Shown here: one piece after another, positions 21,869 to 34,100 of the stretch
Numbering within the stretch: the stretch's first letter is position 1
Layout of the letters: the number at the start of each line of letters is the position of its first letter
Assembly: GCA_021186555.1 (NCBI GenBank)
Contig: JAJKFL010000005.1
Span: forward strand, 46,247,635-46,311,634
Direction: 5' to 3'
Length of the DNA stretch: 64,000 bases
Source of the DNA: Reticulitermes speratus
Taxonomy: Eukaryota > Arthropoda > Insecta > Blattodea > Rhinotermitidae
Position numbers and translations under genes: made by a program
The notes under the pieces: generated by a model
Databases searched by the model: none
What the model was told of the DNA's origin: nothing
What the model saw: only the letters and a program-made list of their open reading frames with translations

Positions 21869-21989
21869 TATTGTGTGAGTGAAGGTCAATTAAGATGCTG
21901 CCTCTCGTGCCAAGTGACTTTTGCGACATCCTGTATAACGTGGAAGGACAGGGTGACTGATGAATGATAAATTGGAAAGGATTTCGAAG

Positions 21990-22140
21990 GAAAAGGTCGT
22001 GGTCTAATAAAGGCATTATCACAAGCTTAAGAAAACCAAAAAGCCGCAGTTAGGATAGCCCATGACCCGGCGGAGATTCGAACCAGGTGTCTCCCGAACA
22101 CGTCTCGAGCACTACACCTACTTGTTCGTTAGCAATGTAG
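21990..22140 (-). mobile_element. SINE family 3 (tRNA-like head)
   Basis: Read on the minus strand it has 'gtagtgctcgagacgtgttc' followed by the B box 'ggttcgaatctccgcc', a tRNA-like head, then the family-3 body ending near 'ggtctaataaaggc' of the plus strand. A further body fragment lies at 22815-22860. Confidence 0.55.
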
Positions 22141-22574
22141 CTCTATAAATACAGAAATAATACAACTTGAAGGCTGTTCATTGCATAATGGCATTGAGAA
22201 TTTCTAGGAAGTACATTCAACGTCAAAACATTAATAATCATGGCTAATTAACAACTCTTTAATTATCCAAATATATACACGTGGCTTATGCAACTGGGGC
22301 AACAGGTTCAGATACCAGATGTGAAATGCTCGCGTTCTCGACGCGTGTGGACGCCGCAAGCGAAGAAACGGCCATGTATGCTGTGCCTTTTTAAGACTGC
22401 CATCCTACACATTACACTGAAATGTCCATCTTATGGTTCTGACCCATTTATGACGTAAATGTTTATGCTTCGTATAAGAAATGGTCTTCTCGTATGCGAC
22501 ACTGTGTGCTTTGGTAGATAGGATGCACTGCTTGGGAGGAACACGCTGTCTGTATCTTCATGGCACAAGTATTC

Positions 22575-22740
22575 TTTTTTTGTGTGGCGCAACAGCCCAG
22601 ATCGGGTCTAAGCCGCTACCTACACAACAAACACAAGAGACGAACATCCATGCCCTCAGTGGGATTCGAACCCGCGGTCCCAGCAATCGAGCGGCCGCAG
22701 ACCTACGTCTTAGACCGCAAGGTCACCGGGATCGGTGGCA
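22575..22740 (-). mobile_element. tRNA-derived SINE (family 2)
   Basis: The antisense copy shows 'agtgggattcgaacccgcgg' (inverse B box), 'gcagacctacgtcttagac' and 'aaggtcaccgggatcgg', the same order as 3965-4166. The far end 'gcgcaacagcccagatcggg' differs from the other copies. Confidence 0.75.
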
Positions 22741-22869
22741 CAAGTACTTATTTAGACCTTATTTAACGAGGTCAATAGCGCTGTTTATATGGCGTCGAAT
22801 GATGGGAGTAGTGGATGTGGAAGCGGTCGTGGCCTAATCTGAGGCACTATCCCGACTTAAGGGTACAAT

Positions 22870-22935
22870 AATCACGTATCTACCCTGAAGATGGAGGTAG
22901 CTGGCAACTTCAAAACGTTCGCACCTATATACGTT
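22870..22935 (+). repeat. 'PCSLV' repeat core, decayed
   Basis: UACCCUGAAGAUGGAGG is followed by AAAACGUU, that is the CUGAAGA half and a damaged GAAAC half of the hammerhead-like fold, on the plus strand. Confidence 0.45.
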
Positions 22936-23297
22936 TCAGTGGAACATACTGGCCCCCTCTTAAGGGTATATTACAGCACTCTTCATAGCCAACACTGCCA
23001 GTACCTCAAATCTGATAAGACCGCCAGGTTTTAACGGACAATACATATACCAAACGTAACCTACCATTTTCACTTCCTATACCTATGACTGGGCATGAAG
23101 AAATTCCCATGTGTTCTGATATACTGTCAAGTATGTGCAAATATGTGGTGTTTAATTACTGAACCGTTTATTTTTGCGAGAGACTTCGTCCAGTGGTTGC
23201 GCTGCATACACACGAAAATAATCGTATCTTTGGTACTGACAAAATCGTGGTGTGAGCTGGTGGTATCTTTTGTTGGAGATTATCGCGGTGTTGTGAT

Positions 23298-23385
23298 GAT
23301 CACCGCCTTCTGGAATATGACACCGTGTAGTCTGCTAAGTAGGTACCAGACCAGAAGGTGCCACATCCCAGAAGACAGTAGGGGA
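23298..23385 (+). repeat. 'PCSLV' repeat fragment
   Basis: 'ttctggaatatgacaccgtg', 'tagtctgctaagtaggtacc' translate in one frame as 'FWNMTPCSLLSRYQ', the signature chance peptide of this family. It is truncated before the hammerhead-like part. Confidence 0.6.
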
Positions 23386-23896
23386 AAGTTGGGTATTAAC
23401 AAACGCGCGGTCAGTAAGGAATACGACAATTTTTCTCTTTGGTGAATTCTATGTGGGTTTCATGAACCTTTCTGTGTATGAAGGAAGCGAGAAATATGTA
23501 TATCCAGCAGCCGAAAAATGTGGTGGTGACCAATTCCCTGCTTAGCATTTGGGACACAGATTTTGCAGTTCTGGCAATATCACTGAGTCATTTGTGTCAC
23601 AGAGGCTATGGCAAACCACATTCAAAAATATTAAGATCAACACAAGCGGTTAAGTCACAGCAATTAACCTCTCTTGCAATATTTTATATCATGCCAGATC
23701 TGCAGGTGTTTAGGCAAGGAGTGCAAGAGGAAGACATGAATTCTGAGTGTCATGTAGAGGGGACAGTGACAGAAAGGTGCCAGAAATTACTGACCACCTT
23801 TTTGTGGCAACCAAAATATTTGCTGGCTACCAGTTTCACCCCCTGTTTACACCATCCCTGCAAGTGGCTGGACCCTGCTCAAGGAAGATCCTATAC

Positions 23897-24309
23897 CAGT
23901 GTTTCCCAAACTTTTTTGCTCGCGGACTCCTTTTAGCTTCGAAAAATAAGACCACCGATCCTCACATCCTTGCTGACGTGAATATAGTGTCCGGATGATA
24001 GGTATCAAAAATTAAAAACTTATACCTGAAAACAGATTTTGGATAGCTACGAATACATACCAGTAAGTAGCATATGTATCAATGCATTGCGTGATTTGAC
24101 CTTAAGTAAACTGACTGCCGCTCGCTTCATGGGTAGAGGGGATTTCTTAATCAGATATTCTAACGGTCATAAAAAATAAAACACATCGCCAATTAAAGAA
24201 GTTTCGCAATTATTTTTAACAAAATGTTATTTTCTAATTTAAAGAATAAGTAAACTTCAAAGTAGCCATTACAGATATGTATCCATGGAGCACACTTTGG
24301 GAACCATGG
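23897..24309. mobile_element. hAT-type MITE (CAGTGTTTCCCAAAC ends)
   Basis: The left end 'cagtgtttcccaaactttt' mirrors the right end 'cacactttgggaaccatgg'. Flanking 8-mers 'tcctatac' (23889-23896) and 'tcatctac' (24310-24317) agree at six of eight positions. The element is about 413 bp, AT-rich and without coding capacity. Confidence 0.65.
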
Positions 24310-25196
24310 TCATCTACCATCAGTTAGATAAACTGTACTAACTTAGGGTCAAGGATTTAATGTTATGACATGATTAAATTATACTTTGAAGGAATTTTGC
24401 AGATAAGCATAAAAACTTTGGCCTTGGTTAGCTATACATACAAATAATTTTCAGTAGCCCATAATTACTTGTTATAAACAATACTATCCCTTTTGTCTTT
24501 AGTTAATATCAACCTTGTATGAAAATTAATTAAGATGCAATTTGAAATGGCTTAACAGAATGAATGACCACCTGCTTGGTGCAGCTGGTCATGCAATTCT
24601 AATCTCCATTCACTAGGATTCCGATTAGCATTATTCTCCTATTAACATCCTGGCCTTCCACATGACTTTCCAATCAACATTCTGTAACGGTTCTTGTTTC
24701 CTCCATGTGCTACATGTTCTGCGTGATTTATCCTTCTCAGTCCTTGGTGGACAAATTTATATGCCCTCCCGTGTACAAATATTCTTTCATGAATACCGCC
24801 ATTATCATATCTCTATATTTGATGGTAAGTCCTGGCTCTTATGACATGTAACAAACCAGAAACAAAGATTTCTTAGTCAATATATTGACCCCTCTAATGT
24901 TCCTAATAACAATAACCAATGAAGAGTAAAAATTGTGAAGCTCCACATTATATAATTTTCTCCATTTTCCTGTTGCTGCCTCTCTCTTAGGTCCAGGTAT
25001 TCTTCACAGACCTCTGCTCTCAAAACACATTACAACTGATAACAAACAGGATTTCATTAGCTGATCAATGAAGGGTCTAAACATGTCTATGTGACTGATT
25101 AGCAAGTTAAATGGCAACAACTTATAAGACTGAGTGCAGTGAATGTAAGTGAAGTTAATGTGCTAAAATTGGTAGATGTGAATGTGAAAACGAGAA
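24310..25196. other. Upstream region of the DUF4803 gene
   Basis: The stretch is AT-rich and CpG-poor, with no recognised repeat and no confident promoter element. The change from CpG-rich to CpG-poor at about 23.4-24 kb suggests that transcription of the downstream gene may start there, with 5' untranslated exons I cannot place. Confidence 0.3.
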
Positions 25197-28100
25197 ATGT
25201 TGGTGAGCGGACTAGTTTTGCTGTTTGTGGTCACCCACATTGTCAATGACTGTGAAGGTCGACACAGTGCAAAAACAGAGTCTGGACTGTCCAGTGTGGA
25301 TGAACTGCGATTGGAATTATTAGACTTAGTTCACGACTTGTGGAAAGACGTAAGAGACCCTCGATGGGTAGCATTAGCGAATGACACGCTCGGCGGAGCA
25401 GATGTAGAGCTGCTTCGTGCTTTCCAGACACTGGGAGACACTTTGGAAAGCAGACAGCCAGCAGGTGTGGCAAAAGCAGGGGCTGAACTGGCATCTTTGT
25501 GGCAGTGGGCAAGGGCAGAGGCTGAACTTAAAGGAATTGATGCCCTACACAGTTCATTCAGAAGGTTCCAGCAGCAACAGACTCGGGGAGACAGACTTCC
25601 AGCTCCTCAGAGAGCATGGACAGATCTCGCAGAAACTATACTGCAGGACCCAACATCATCTATACCACAAGCTTTGTCAAGATTGAATGAGATCATTGAA
25701 AACAAAAAAGGGGGAGAAGGAGACCTATTTCAACAAGCTCTGAAGGTAAAAGAATGAAGTACTTTGCTAATGTACACCATTCGAAGACGCAAAAAATACT
25801 TGGTATGGCAGTTTATGAATTTCATTTTCATAAAACCTTGGGCAGTTTATGCACTACTTCATTTTACATCATCAGTGCTTCTATACATTTCATTCAGGTA
25901 ACACCAAAAGGCACCACATCTTTCAAATTTGTTACAGCTTATATCCATTAGAATTTTAAATTCCAGGTTTTAATACTCTCAGCAGAGCAACACTTCCAGA
26001 TTACGGAAGTCTCTAAATAAGACTAAAGGTTTCTGTAAATGGCTGATTCTAACTGCAATCATAAGACTTTTGCACGATACCAGGGAGATTACCGGGGTTG
26101 CCAAATCAAGGCAGATGCATAAGCATGTGGCTCAAAGGAGGGAAAACAAACTGTGGTGGTTGTAACTGTTTGAATATGACCACTTGGCATACCAGGAAGA
26201 CAAAGTGAGGATAATTTGAAAACAGCTCTTATGGTTATAAATGGCTTGAACTGGTTTAGGACATATGTCTATTGCTGAGGTTTTGTGTTTATGGCACTGG
26301 TCCTTTGGGTTCTTTTACTACAAAGTGATGTATTTGTTAAATAAGTGGGGAAATGAGAGTATCTGATGACATTTCATATATGAAGTGGTACATCTCATGT
26401 TGCATTACAGACTTCAATAATTGAAATATTGAGACTTTTCAAGTTTAAAATGAGTTTCAAAAACAACTTTATGGAACTGAAATTGTTTTATGGCTTGTCA
26501 TTATAATAGGGACATTGCATTGGTATGCAACTATGATGTGTAATTTACTGTTCAAAATATCTTAGGGAAAGCATGCATTACATTTGGACAAATACAGTAC
26601 TACCCCCTTACGGAAGCATTCCAACTATATGTTCCACCTCCTTTAACGTTATAAAGCTCTGCATTTTTCCTACACAGTGCATTGATGTGCTATATATGAT
26701 TTGCATAACCACTATTTCCCTAAATTGGATAAACCAACTGGTGTTTGTAATGGGGACATGATTTTCTGAGAGGCAAGAACTGAGTTTCTGAATATTATTC
26801 AGATACATTTTATGCTTCAAAGTGTTAAGCACAGTCATATTTTAGTCATATGGCCCACCATGCCCACATTCGTGTAAGTTATGAATGCTGCATTATACTG
26901 CTTCGACTTAGGAAATCCACTTGTTAATAAATGCATGCATTGCTATTGCAGGAATCACGGTCCAACATGTGCAACCTACAGCAGTCACCACAACAACTCC
27001 TTTACAATCTGTATAACTCAGTGGCTATCACAGAACTGAAAGGATATGCCATGACGCAGTTCTCATGGATGCTGCTACGTCTCTATAATAAAGGTGTGCA
27101 ATGTGCATAACTTCCCACTATGCTATACAGAGACCATGGCAGGAAGCTCAACAGATCAACCCCCCTGTACAGCTCCCTCCAGTTGTTACGCTTTCCCCTT
27201 GTGCCATTCCCTTCACAAAAATTTTGGTGTAATACATTTCACTGGCAACAAACACTTTGGTCTGGTTACCTTAGGCCACAGGGGATCAAAGATGAACACA
27301 AAAGTAAGCAGAGTGGAAAGAATCAAGTGCTGTTGTCCTCGCCATTCATCAGATTCTGTTTCCCTCAGTACAGTAATACCATTTACAACAACTGTGTTGC
27401 TTAGGTGGTTCATGGGTTAGAAAGAAACAAAGAAGGAAAGAGACAGATTAAAGCCTCTCTTGGCTGAACAACAACAACAACAAAAAATAATAAAATGCAT
27501 GTTTCAGCATAATATGAAATGGCATATATTTTTCCATGGAGACTCTTGTGAGAAATTTAAAGTGAGAGGTGTAGTTCACACAGTTTTCTTTTAGTTGTGG
27601 GAGTGGTTCAAACTGAATCCCTTGGTACTGTCACCACACATGTGTGCATAGTGTACCAGTTCCTGGTGACAGATGAGTATGGAGCATTGGTGGAATGACA
27701 ACTCTCAGGGAAAAGATCTGTCCCAGTGCTACTTTGCACACTACATATTCCATAAAGCCTATTCTGGCTTTCAAACCAGATCCCCATGATGAGAACAATT
27801 TCCATGTACTATGAAAGGAACACCAGAATACTTAACATCAGGTTCGCTCAGTAGAAACATGGGGAAAAAGTAATACAATCACAGAATTAGCAGTGTGGCA
27901 TGAGCCACAGAAGTAATGCAACCTCAAGGTTAGACATGAGGGAAAGGTAATATTATAATGGAGATTTGTGTTGATGTATACTGGGTTTAGCTAGCTCATA
28001 GCTTTTGTAATGACAGTGATGACATGGGATTCAATCACAGGGAATTTCTTGATCAGCTGAATACTCATCAACTGTGTAAGTTACTTAGTGTTGAATCATG

Positions 28101-31100
28101 TGGGAGTATGATAAGATCTCCAGTCAGAATAACCCATACTTAAAAAGTTGTGTAATACAGCCACAAGACACTGGGAGTAACTACTGATTCTTATCAAAAC
28201 AGTGTAGCATATTAGCCCTTTACAGGACAGTGGTTACTATATGTACCCCATGCTTTAATATTAACCTTTACTGTCCTACGCGACCAAGTGCTGGTCTCTA
28301 AAAAGTACTGGCAAATGGCCTGGCATGCCATATGTTGGTCTCTGTGTGGAAATTTAAATGTCCACACTAAGTGAGAAACAATCCAGCCAGCACAAGATAT
28401 ACTTGGCCTTTAAAGCCACTAGCTAAAGGTTACAGAACCCTGTCATATAGCCACAGAATGTATTTATGTGTTTTGTATCATGTTCACAACACTGGTTTAT
28501 AATTGTAGGGGAGACTTTTCTGTGAGGTAAGAAATGAATTTTTAAATGTTACTTAGATGAACTTCATGCTTCAACGAGAAGAAAAAGTGCCAGATTATTA
28601 AGTGACCACATTAATTTAACAGGTCAAAGGTCTTTGACTTCAAGCATCAGACAGAGAGAGAAAATGTTATTTATAATTACAGTTAAGCACAGCATGACAG
28701 AACAGAACCAAATAAAAAAGTAAAAGCTATTAAAATGTGAAATTTATGAAATTTCACAACTGCCAAATATTGATCTGAATGTCAGTGTGTATAAATAATT
28801 GCTGCTTATCTGTCACTCTACATTTATAGCTAATAATGCAAGCTGATACTCTGGAACTTGGTATTCCAGTACATACATCACTGAACAGACAGTAGTGCTC
28901 TTTTATGATGTAACTTGGTTTCCAATTGATCCCTTTAATGAAGAGCATTTCACAATGAACATACCCCATTCTGACCAATAAATTTACCCTGTTTCCTAAA
29001 ACAATGCAATTTAATTATGCTGTTTCAAGTGCAGAGGTTTTATACTGTGAAAGAAAATGGGAAGACAGCCATAAATGACGAGCAAGAAAGGATGTGGAAG
29101 GATGTAGTCATAGCCTATTTATGGTAATACCTCTAGATTATTCATCAGTACTGTTTGAAATCCAAAGCTTACACTTATAGTGAGTAGGTAATAATTTAGA
29201 AACAGGTGGGCTATATCATAGCCTTCACTGGAGTAAGACAGGAAGACCATCAAAATGTTGCCGAGGACAGCTGGTAAACCAGCCATGATATGACCATGTT
29301 GCACAGTCAAAGAACCCTTGTCTTTATGGATACATCAGAGTGATAAAGATTTGAACAGTTACAGTAAAAAATTATTTACAGGAAATTTCACCGTGGAGGT
29401 TGAGCTGATGCGAGAACGTTACCAAGAAAGGACAGCACAGAAAGCTGCTGCTGTCAAGGAAGCAATGAGAACTGCAGAACGGGACATGTGGAGGTGTGAC
29501 CCACGAGAACACAGAGAGGGGGAAACATATGTGGAGCTGACACAACTGCTACAGGGACAAATTCAGAATGAGGTGGACATGAACAGTGAGTCTACCTGCA
29601 GGGAGAACTGTGCATACTACAGTTATGCCAAGAGCCATGGTTGCTATCACACTCAGGTCTGTGCGAAACTACCACGCTGCAACGGCAAGCTTATTGACTG
29701 CCAGTATATAGACTCTGATATGTGGGTGTGCCAAGCGGTGAGTTACCTATTGCATGAATTAACTATGATAGCTTTTTTGCTGACAGAAGTTGAAACATGT
29801 TATATAAGAACACATTTACTGTCAACCAGATACACTGAATTATCAGTTTTCTCCGCAGAATTCAGTGCAGTTCTCGAATGGTATAAATGGAGAGCTATGC
29901 CGTGGCTCTTAACACCAGTCTCAGATGTGAGGGTGCCCACTGCAGTGACATTAATTAGTATGGTCTTTTGGGATGTGACTCAATGTGGTCTGGTATATAT
30001 GTACAAATGTTTCGAAAGACAGAGGTAGCAAGTGTCTCTGAAACACTGTTCCTATCCACCAAGCTAACATCGTCACATGCTGTAAGTCCATAATCTTCAT
30101 AGCAATCATCTTCTAAACATAAATGGGAATTTATTTCAACTGTACACAACAGAGCATGCAATGTGCATTATTCTTGTTCTTGAGACTAATACTGCAATGA
30201 ATAAGTGGCATTTCACTAGAAGAAAGCAAGTGTAAGTGTCCATGTGAGATAAAGTTGCTGTCCTTAACAGAATGACAGTATATAGTAACCAACTCTAGAA
30301 AAAGTATAACATTGAGTTTAAGAAATTTAAGTTCACTCATATAATTGAAAATGAATAGGGCATGAGAATTTGAATCACATCTGAAATCTGTACTGCCATA
30401 CTTGTGCACTGCACTTTTACAGCCATGGCTACTGTACATATTGGCAAAAGTATGGAGTCAGTTTCGTGTCTTTCGGTGTTATGTGTTAGGTGGATGGCAG
30501 ATAACAGGAAACAATAATTGTATATATAATATGAACACTTGGTGATTATTTTATTTCAGAAAAAAAATCGTTTGAAGTGTAGATAAACATGTTGTTGACA
30601 GGTCTAGAGTCCCATTTGTATCCTCATGGCACTGATTGTGTTTACATGCATCACACTAGAATATTCTTGGACCAAATAAAAAGGATTTTTTATATTGAAG
30701 TCTTTGATAATGGCCCAGATATGCAAAACATGTTGGAGACTATACATAAACAGTTGGGTAGTCCCAATCTCTGTATGCATAGCTGGTCCAAAAAGTATGG
30801 GGAGGGGGGTCTTTCCACAAGAGTTGAGCGACTGAAACATGAAGTTTAACACACTGTCATTTATACTGAAGCCACAGAAAGAAGTCCCACTGATCAACCC
30901 ATCATCAACCCTCATCTCCCTCAAGTTATAATGCTTCCCTCTCCAGCATACATCCTTTTACTTTTCTCAGTTTAATTACTTTGTTCACATGAATTCTGGT
31001 ACTATTAACCACATGCAGCCTTTGCTAGCAACAAGTGCCTTCAGGCTGGTTGATACCTGGTGGAGGAGGCTGGAGGGAAATACAACTGTAGGCAGAAAGA

Positions 31101-34100
31101 GGGAAGCCTCAAGTTATCCTCACCATTCTGTTCTCCAGGTTCGGTATGGTGATGAGGTGCTTATGTAAAGGTAAAGGTAAAGTTCTCCCTAGAACAGGCC
31201 ACAAAGGCCCAGAGGGGGAGTAGAGGTATAGCTCTACTCCTTCTTTAAACCTGGCACTAGATGAGAGTGGGTGGTCAACTCCACGCCCGAACCGCTTTAC
31301 CCCCCGGGAAAATGAGGTGCTTAGGGACTCACTAAACTTCCCTGTCACATTAACCTACTTTTCACCTTGTGCATAAGCTTGAACTTTAAATTAGACAATT
31401 CTGTCACACAGGACAGTAGGAGTGATCGCCGGTACAGCTGGATTGAATATGAAAATGGACGTATCCTTGGAAAGAAAGGTTCATGTCAGAGAGGAACAAA
31501 TAAAGTGGACAGCTGGTGGCGCTGGTTATTCTGGCACTGCTCGTACTGCTTCTGCCTATGTGACGAACAGGGACCCAAGTCTGACCGATACTTCAATCTA
31601 AGAGAGGTCAAGGCAGACACTGATAACAACATGTGAGTATTTCATATAAGCATACCTAACATCACCTAGAAGTTTGCTGATTTTGTTTCTGGCAAAGTAC
31701 CTGGCCCTAAACTATAACAGTTTATTTATCTTGGTTTTCCTCAGTACTAGGGCTGGATTTACATATAAGCTACATAAGCTACAGCTTAGGGCCTCACATT
31801 ACAATGGACCTCATTAAAAAAAATGAAAAGGTAAAGGCAAAAGGTAAAGTTCACCCTAGAACAGGCCATGAAGACCCAGAGGGGGAGTAGAGGTATTGCT
31901 GTACTTTTTCTTTAACCTCGACACTAGATGGAGGTGGGTGGTCAACACCACCCCGGCCACTTTACCCACAGAAAAGAGACCCGGTACCCATTTTACTGGA
32001 GGCTGGGTGGGCCCCAGGGCTGGTCTGGATGGGTGCAGAAAATCTCACCCTCACCAGGATTCGATCACCAGACCATCCAAACCATAGTGAGACACTATAC
32101 AGACTACACTATCCTGGCCCATCTAAAAACATGAAATACATTTGTAAATAACAAAAATTACAATACAAAAGTATTATATATTATTATTATTATTATTATT
32201 ATTGACTATTGTTGGTTGTTTTATATTTGTATTTGTCATAAATACTACTACCATATACAACAGAGATAGGGGAGGGCCTTTTAAATGTTACCAGCTTAGG
32301 ATCCAAAACATGCTTAAATCCAGCCCTGCTCAGTACCTCCATGCAGTAATGGAATGATGCACTAAAATGGGTGTTATTTCAAAACACCTTTCAAGTAGTG
32401 GGCTTAAACATGATAGGATATAGCCCATTTAGTCTTGCACTTTTGTGGAGGTATAGCTCCACTCATTCTTAATCTCAGCCCCAGATGAAGGTGTGTGGTC
32501 AAGTCTCACACCCTAACAACTTTACCCCTGGGGGAACAGCAGTACTCACTAAACAGGGGGTTGGGTGGGCCTCAGAGCCTGTCTGAACATGGTGGTGAAA
32601 AGGAATATTTCAAATCCCTACAGGAAATGAACCCCACTTCTCTGGTCATCCAAGTCATACAGTAGGAACTATACTGACTGACTGATGCAGCTCTGACTGA
32701 TGGTACAAAAGTAATATATACATGATATGTAAAAAAGAAAGACTTTTTGTTTTGCTGTGTGTAACGTGTGCTAGATGCAATTTTATCTATCGTGCCTCTG
32801 TGATCTCATTTGAGAAAACCACCCCAAGATACTATAAATTTGATGTGTGACAGAACCATATGGTAATTATGTTCAGATTCAGTATGTGTGATGTATACAC
32901 TCGGGCAACAACAGTACAATGACGGACAGTTGGTACTTCACTGCTATTAAGTGGAAAATGATCTTCAATTTCCTCGTTAGTGTTCAAGTACTGACCATTA
33001 TTACTACATCTCCACTGTATAAAGGAAGTGTGTGACGCGGTAAATTTAAACTCTTCTGCCAGTACGCTATGAATCTGATTTCCTGTTCAGTTTCCATTTA
33101 GAACCTGAGGGTATAGTTAAATGCAAAACCAATCGCTTCCATTCATCATGATGAACCACACCGACATGTTCTAAAGCCGGTATGTAGCTTCTGTTATATA
33201 CAAACATATGACGCAGACTGAAAAGTGAATTCCATTTACTGGGTAATGAAGGAATGAATAATACTGGGTGTTGATAAATTCCACTCTCTTCTGGGATGTG
33301 ACACCATGTAATTTGCTAGATGGGTACCAATGTTTTGAAAGAACATGCTGCCTTCATGTTCCTCTTCTACCCTGAAGATGCAGGGTTTTCTCAGAATGTG
33401 GGTATCTAGTTGTTTGTCCAGTCTCTCCAGATATGGTCAGTGTTGATTCTGTGTGACTTCTGCCCATCTATGCAAGGGCCCAGAATCCATTTCTGAAGTG
33501 AGTGTACCAATAGGGCAGCCTTGTATCCCCAATGTATCTTTACAGTTTTAATCATTCTTTATTAAAGACTTTGGACTGTGTCCATCATTACAGTCTTTTT
33601 CAACCACTATGTTTCAGACACTTACTTTATTTATATCAGCTGAACAATAAATCCTAATCTGTTGCACTGCAGGGTACAGCTGCTCTCAAAGCCAATTCCT
33701 GAAATGTTTTTTCAGCAAACATTTGGGCCAGTGGACATGCTAAAACAACAGTCTTAATCCATGTCACACCATCATAAGAAACTTTAAACTTCGAAGGTCT
33801 CAGTATTAATTTCTGTGCTGCCAATTTGAGCAGTGGGGTACTAAATGTCAAAAATTCTTACTATTATACTGCCCATCATATGAAAATGTCTCATGTCCTT
33901 GGAAATATTAAAGTGTAATGTACAAATTCTGTGTTAATGTACAAACAAGAAAGTAGCAGGTAAACTGCGACTTGCCGGAGGTTCATGTAACTTCCACCAT
34001 GTCGAGTCCATACCTGCTTCATATTAATCTTGTCTAATTCACTTATTAAGATTTGTTTAATGATGCTGTCAGTACCTCAGATTAGCAGTCAGTGGCTGGA

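Larger units (their letters stand above)
1..23400. other. Gene-free, CpG-rich repeat territory
   Basis: I find no host exon that I can defend here. The stretch holds SINEs, MITEs, LINE stubs and hammerhead-like repeats (listed separately), with unassigned single-copy-looking sequence between them. Parts where I see nothing identifiable include about 640-1080, 1920-3950, 6500-7190, 7840-8690, 9650-10690, 11370-12010, 12400-12950, 16120-16900 and 22150-22570. Short open frames occur throughout, but none has a recognisable domain, consistent splice sites or a partner exon. CpG dinucleotides are much more frequent than in 24-53 kb. Confidence 0.6.

Noticed and set aside
23478-23936. 152-codon open frame, plus strand
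   Set aside because: Its 3' end runs into the left terminus of a hAT-type MITE and the composition is unremarkable.
27094-27420. Open frames of about 100 codons in DUF4803 intron 2
   Set aside because: They begin at the splice donor of exon 2 and show no conservation pattern I recognise.
29318-29381. ATG-initiated start for the 29.3-kb coding exon
   Set aside because: The open frame extends upstream of the exon only because the intron end happens to be open. The acceptor at 29381 and the phase-1 join from the previous exon place the true exon start at 29382.
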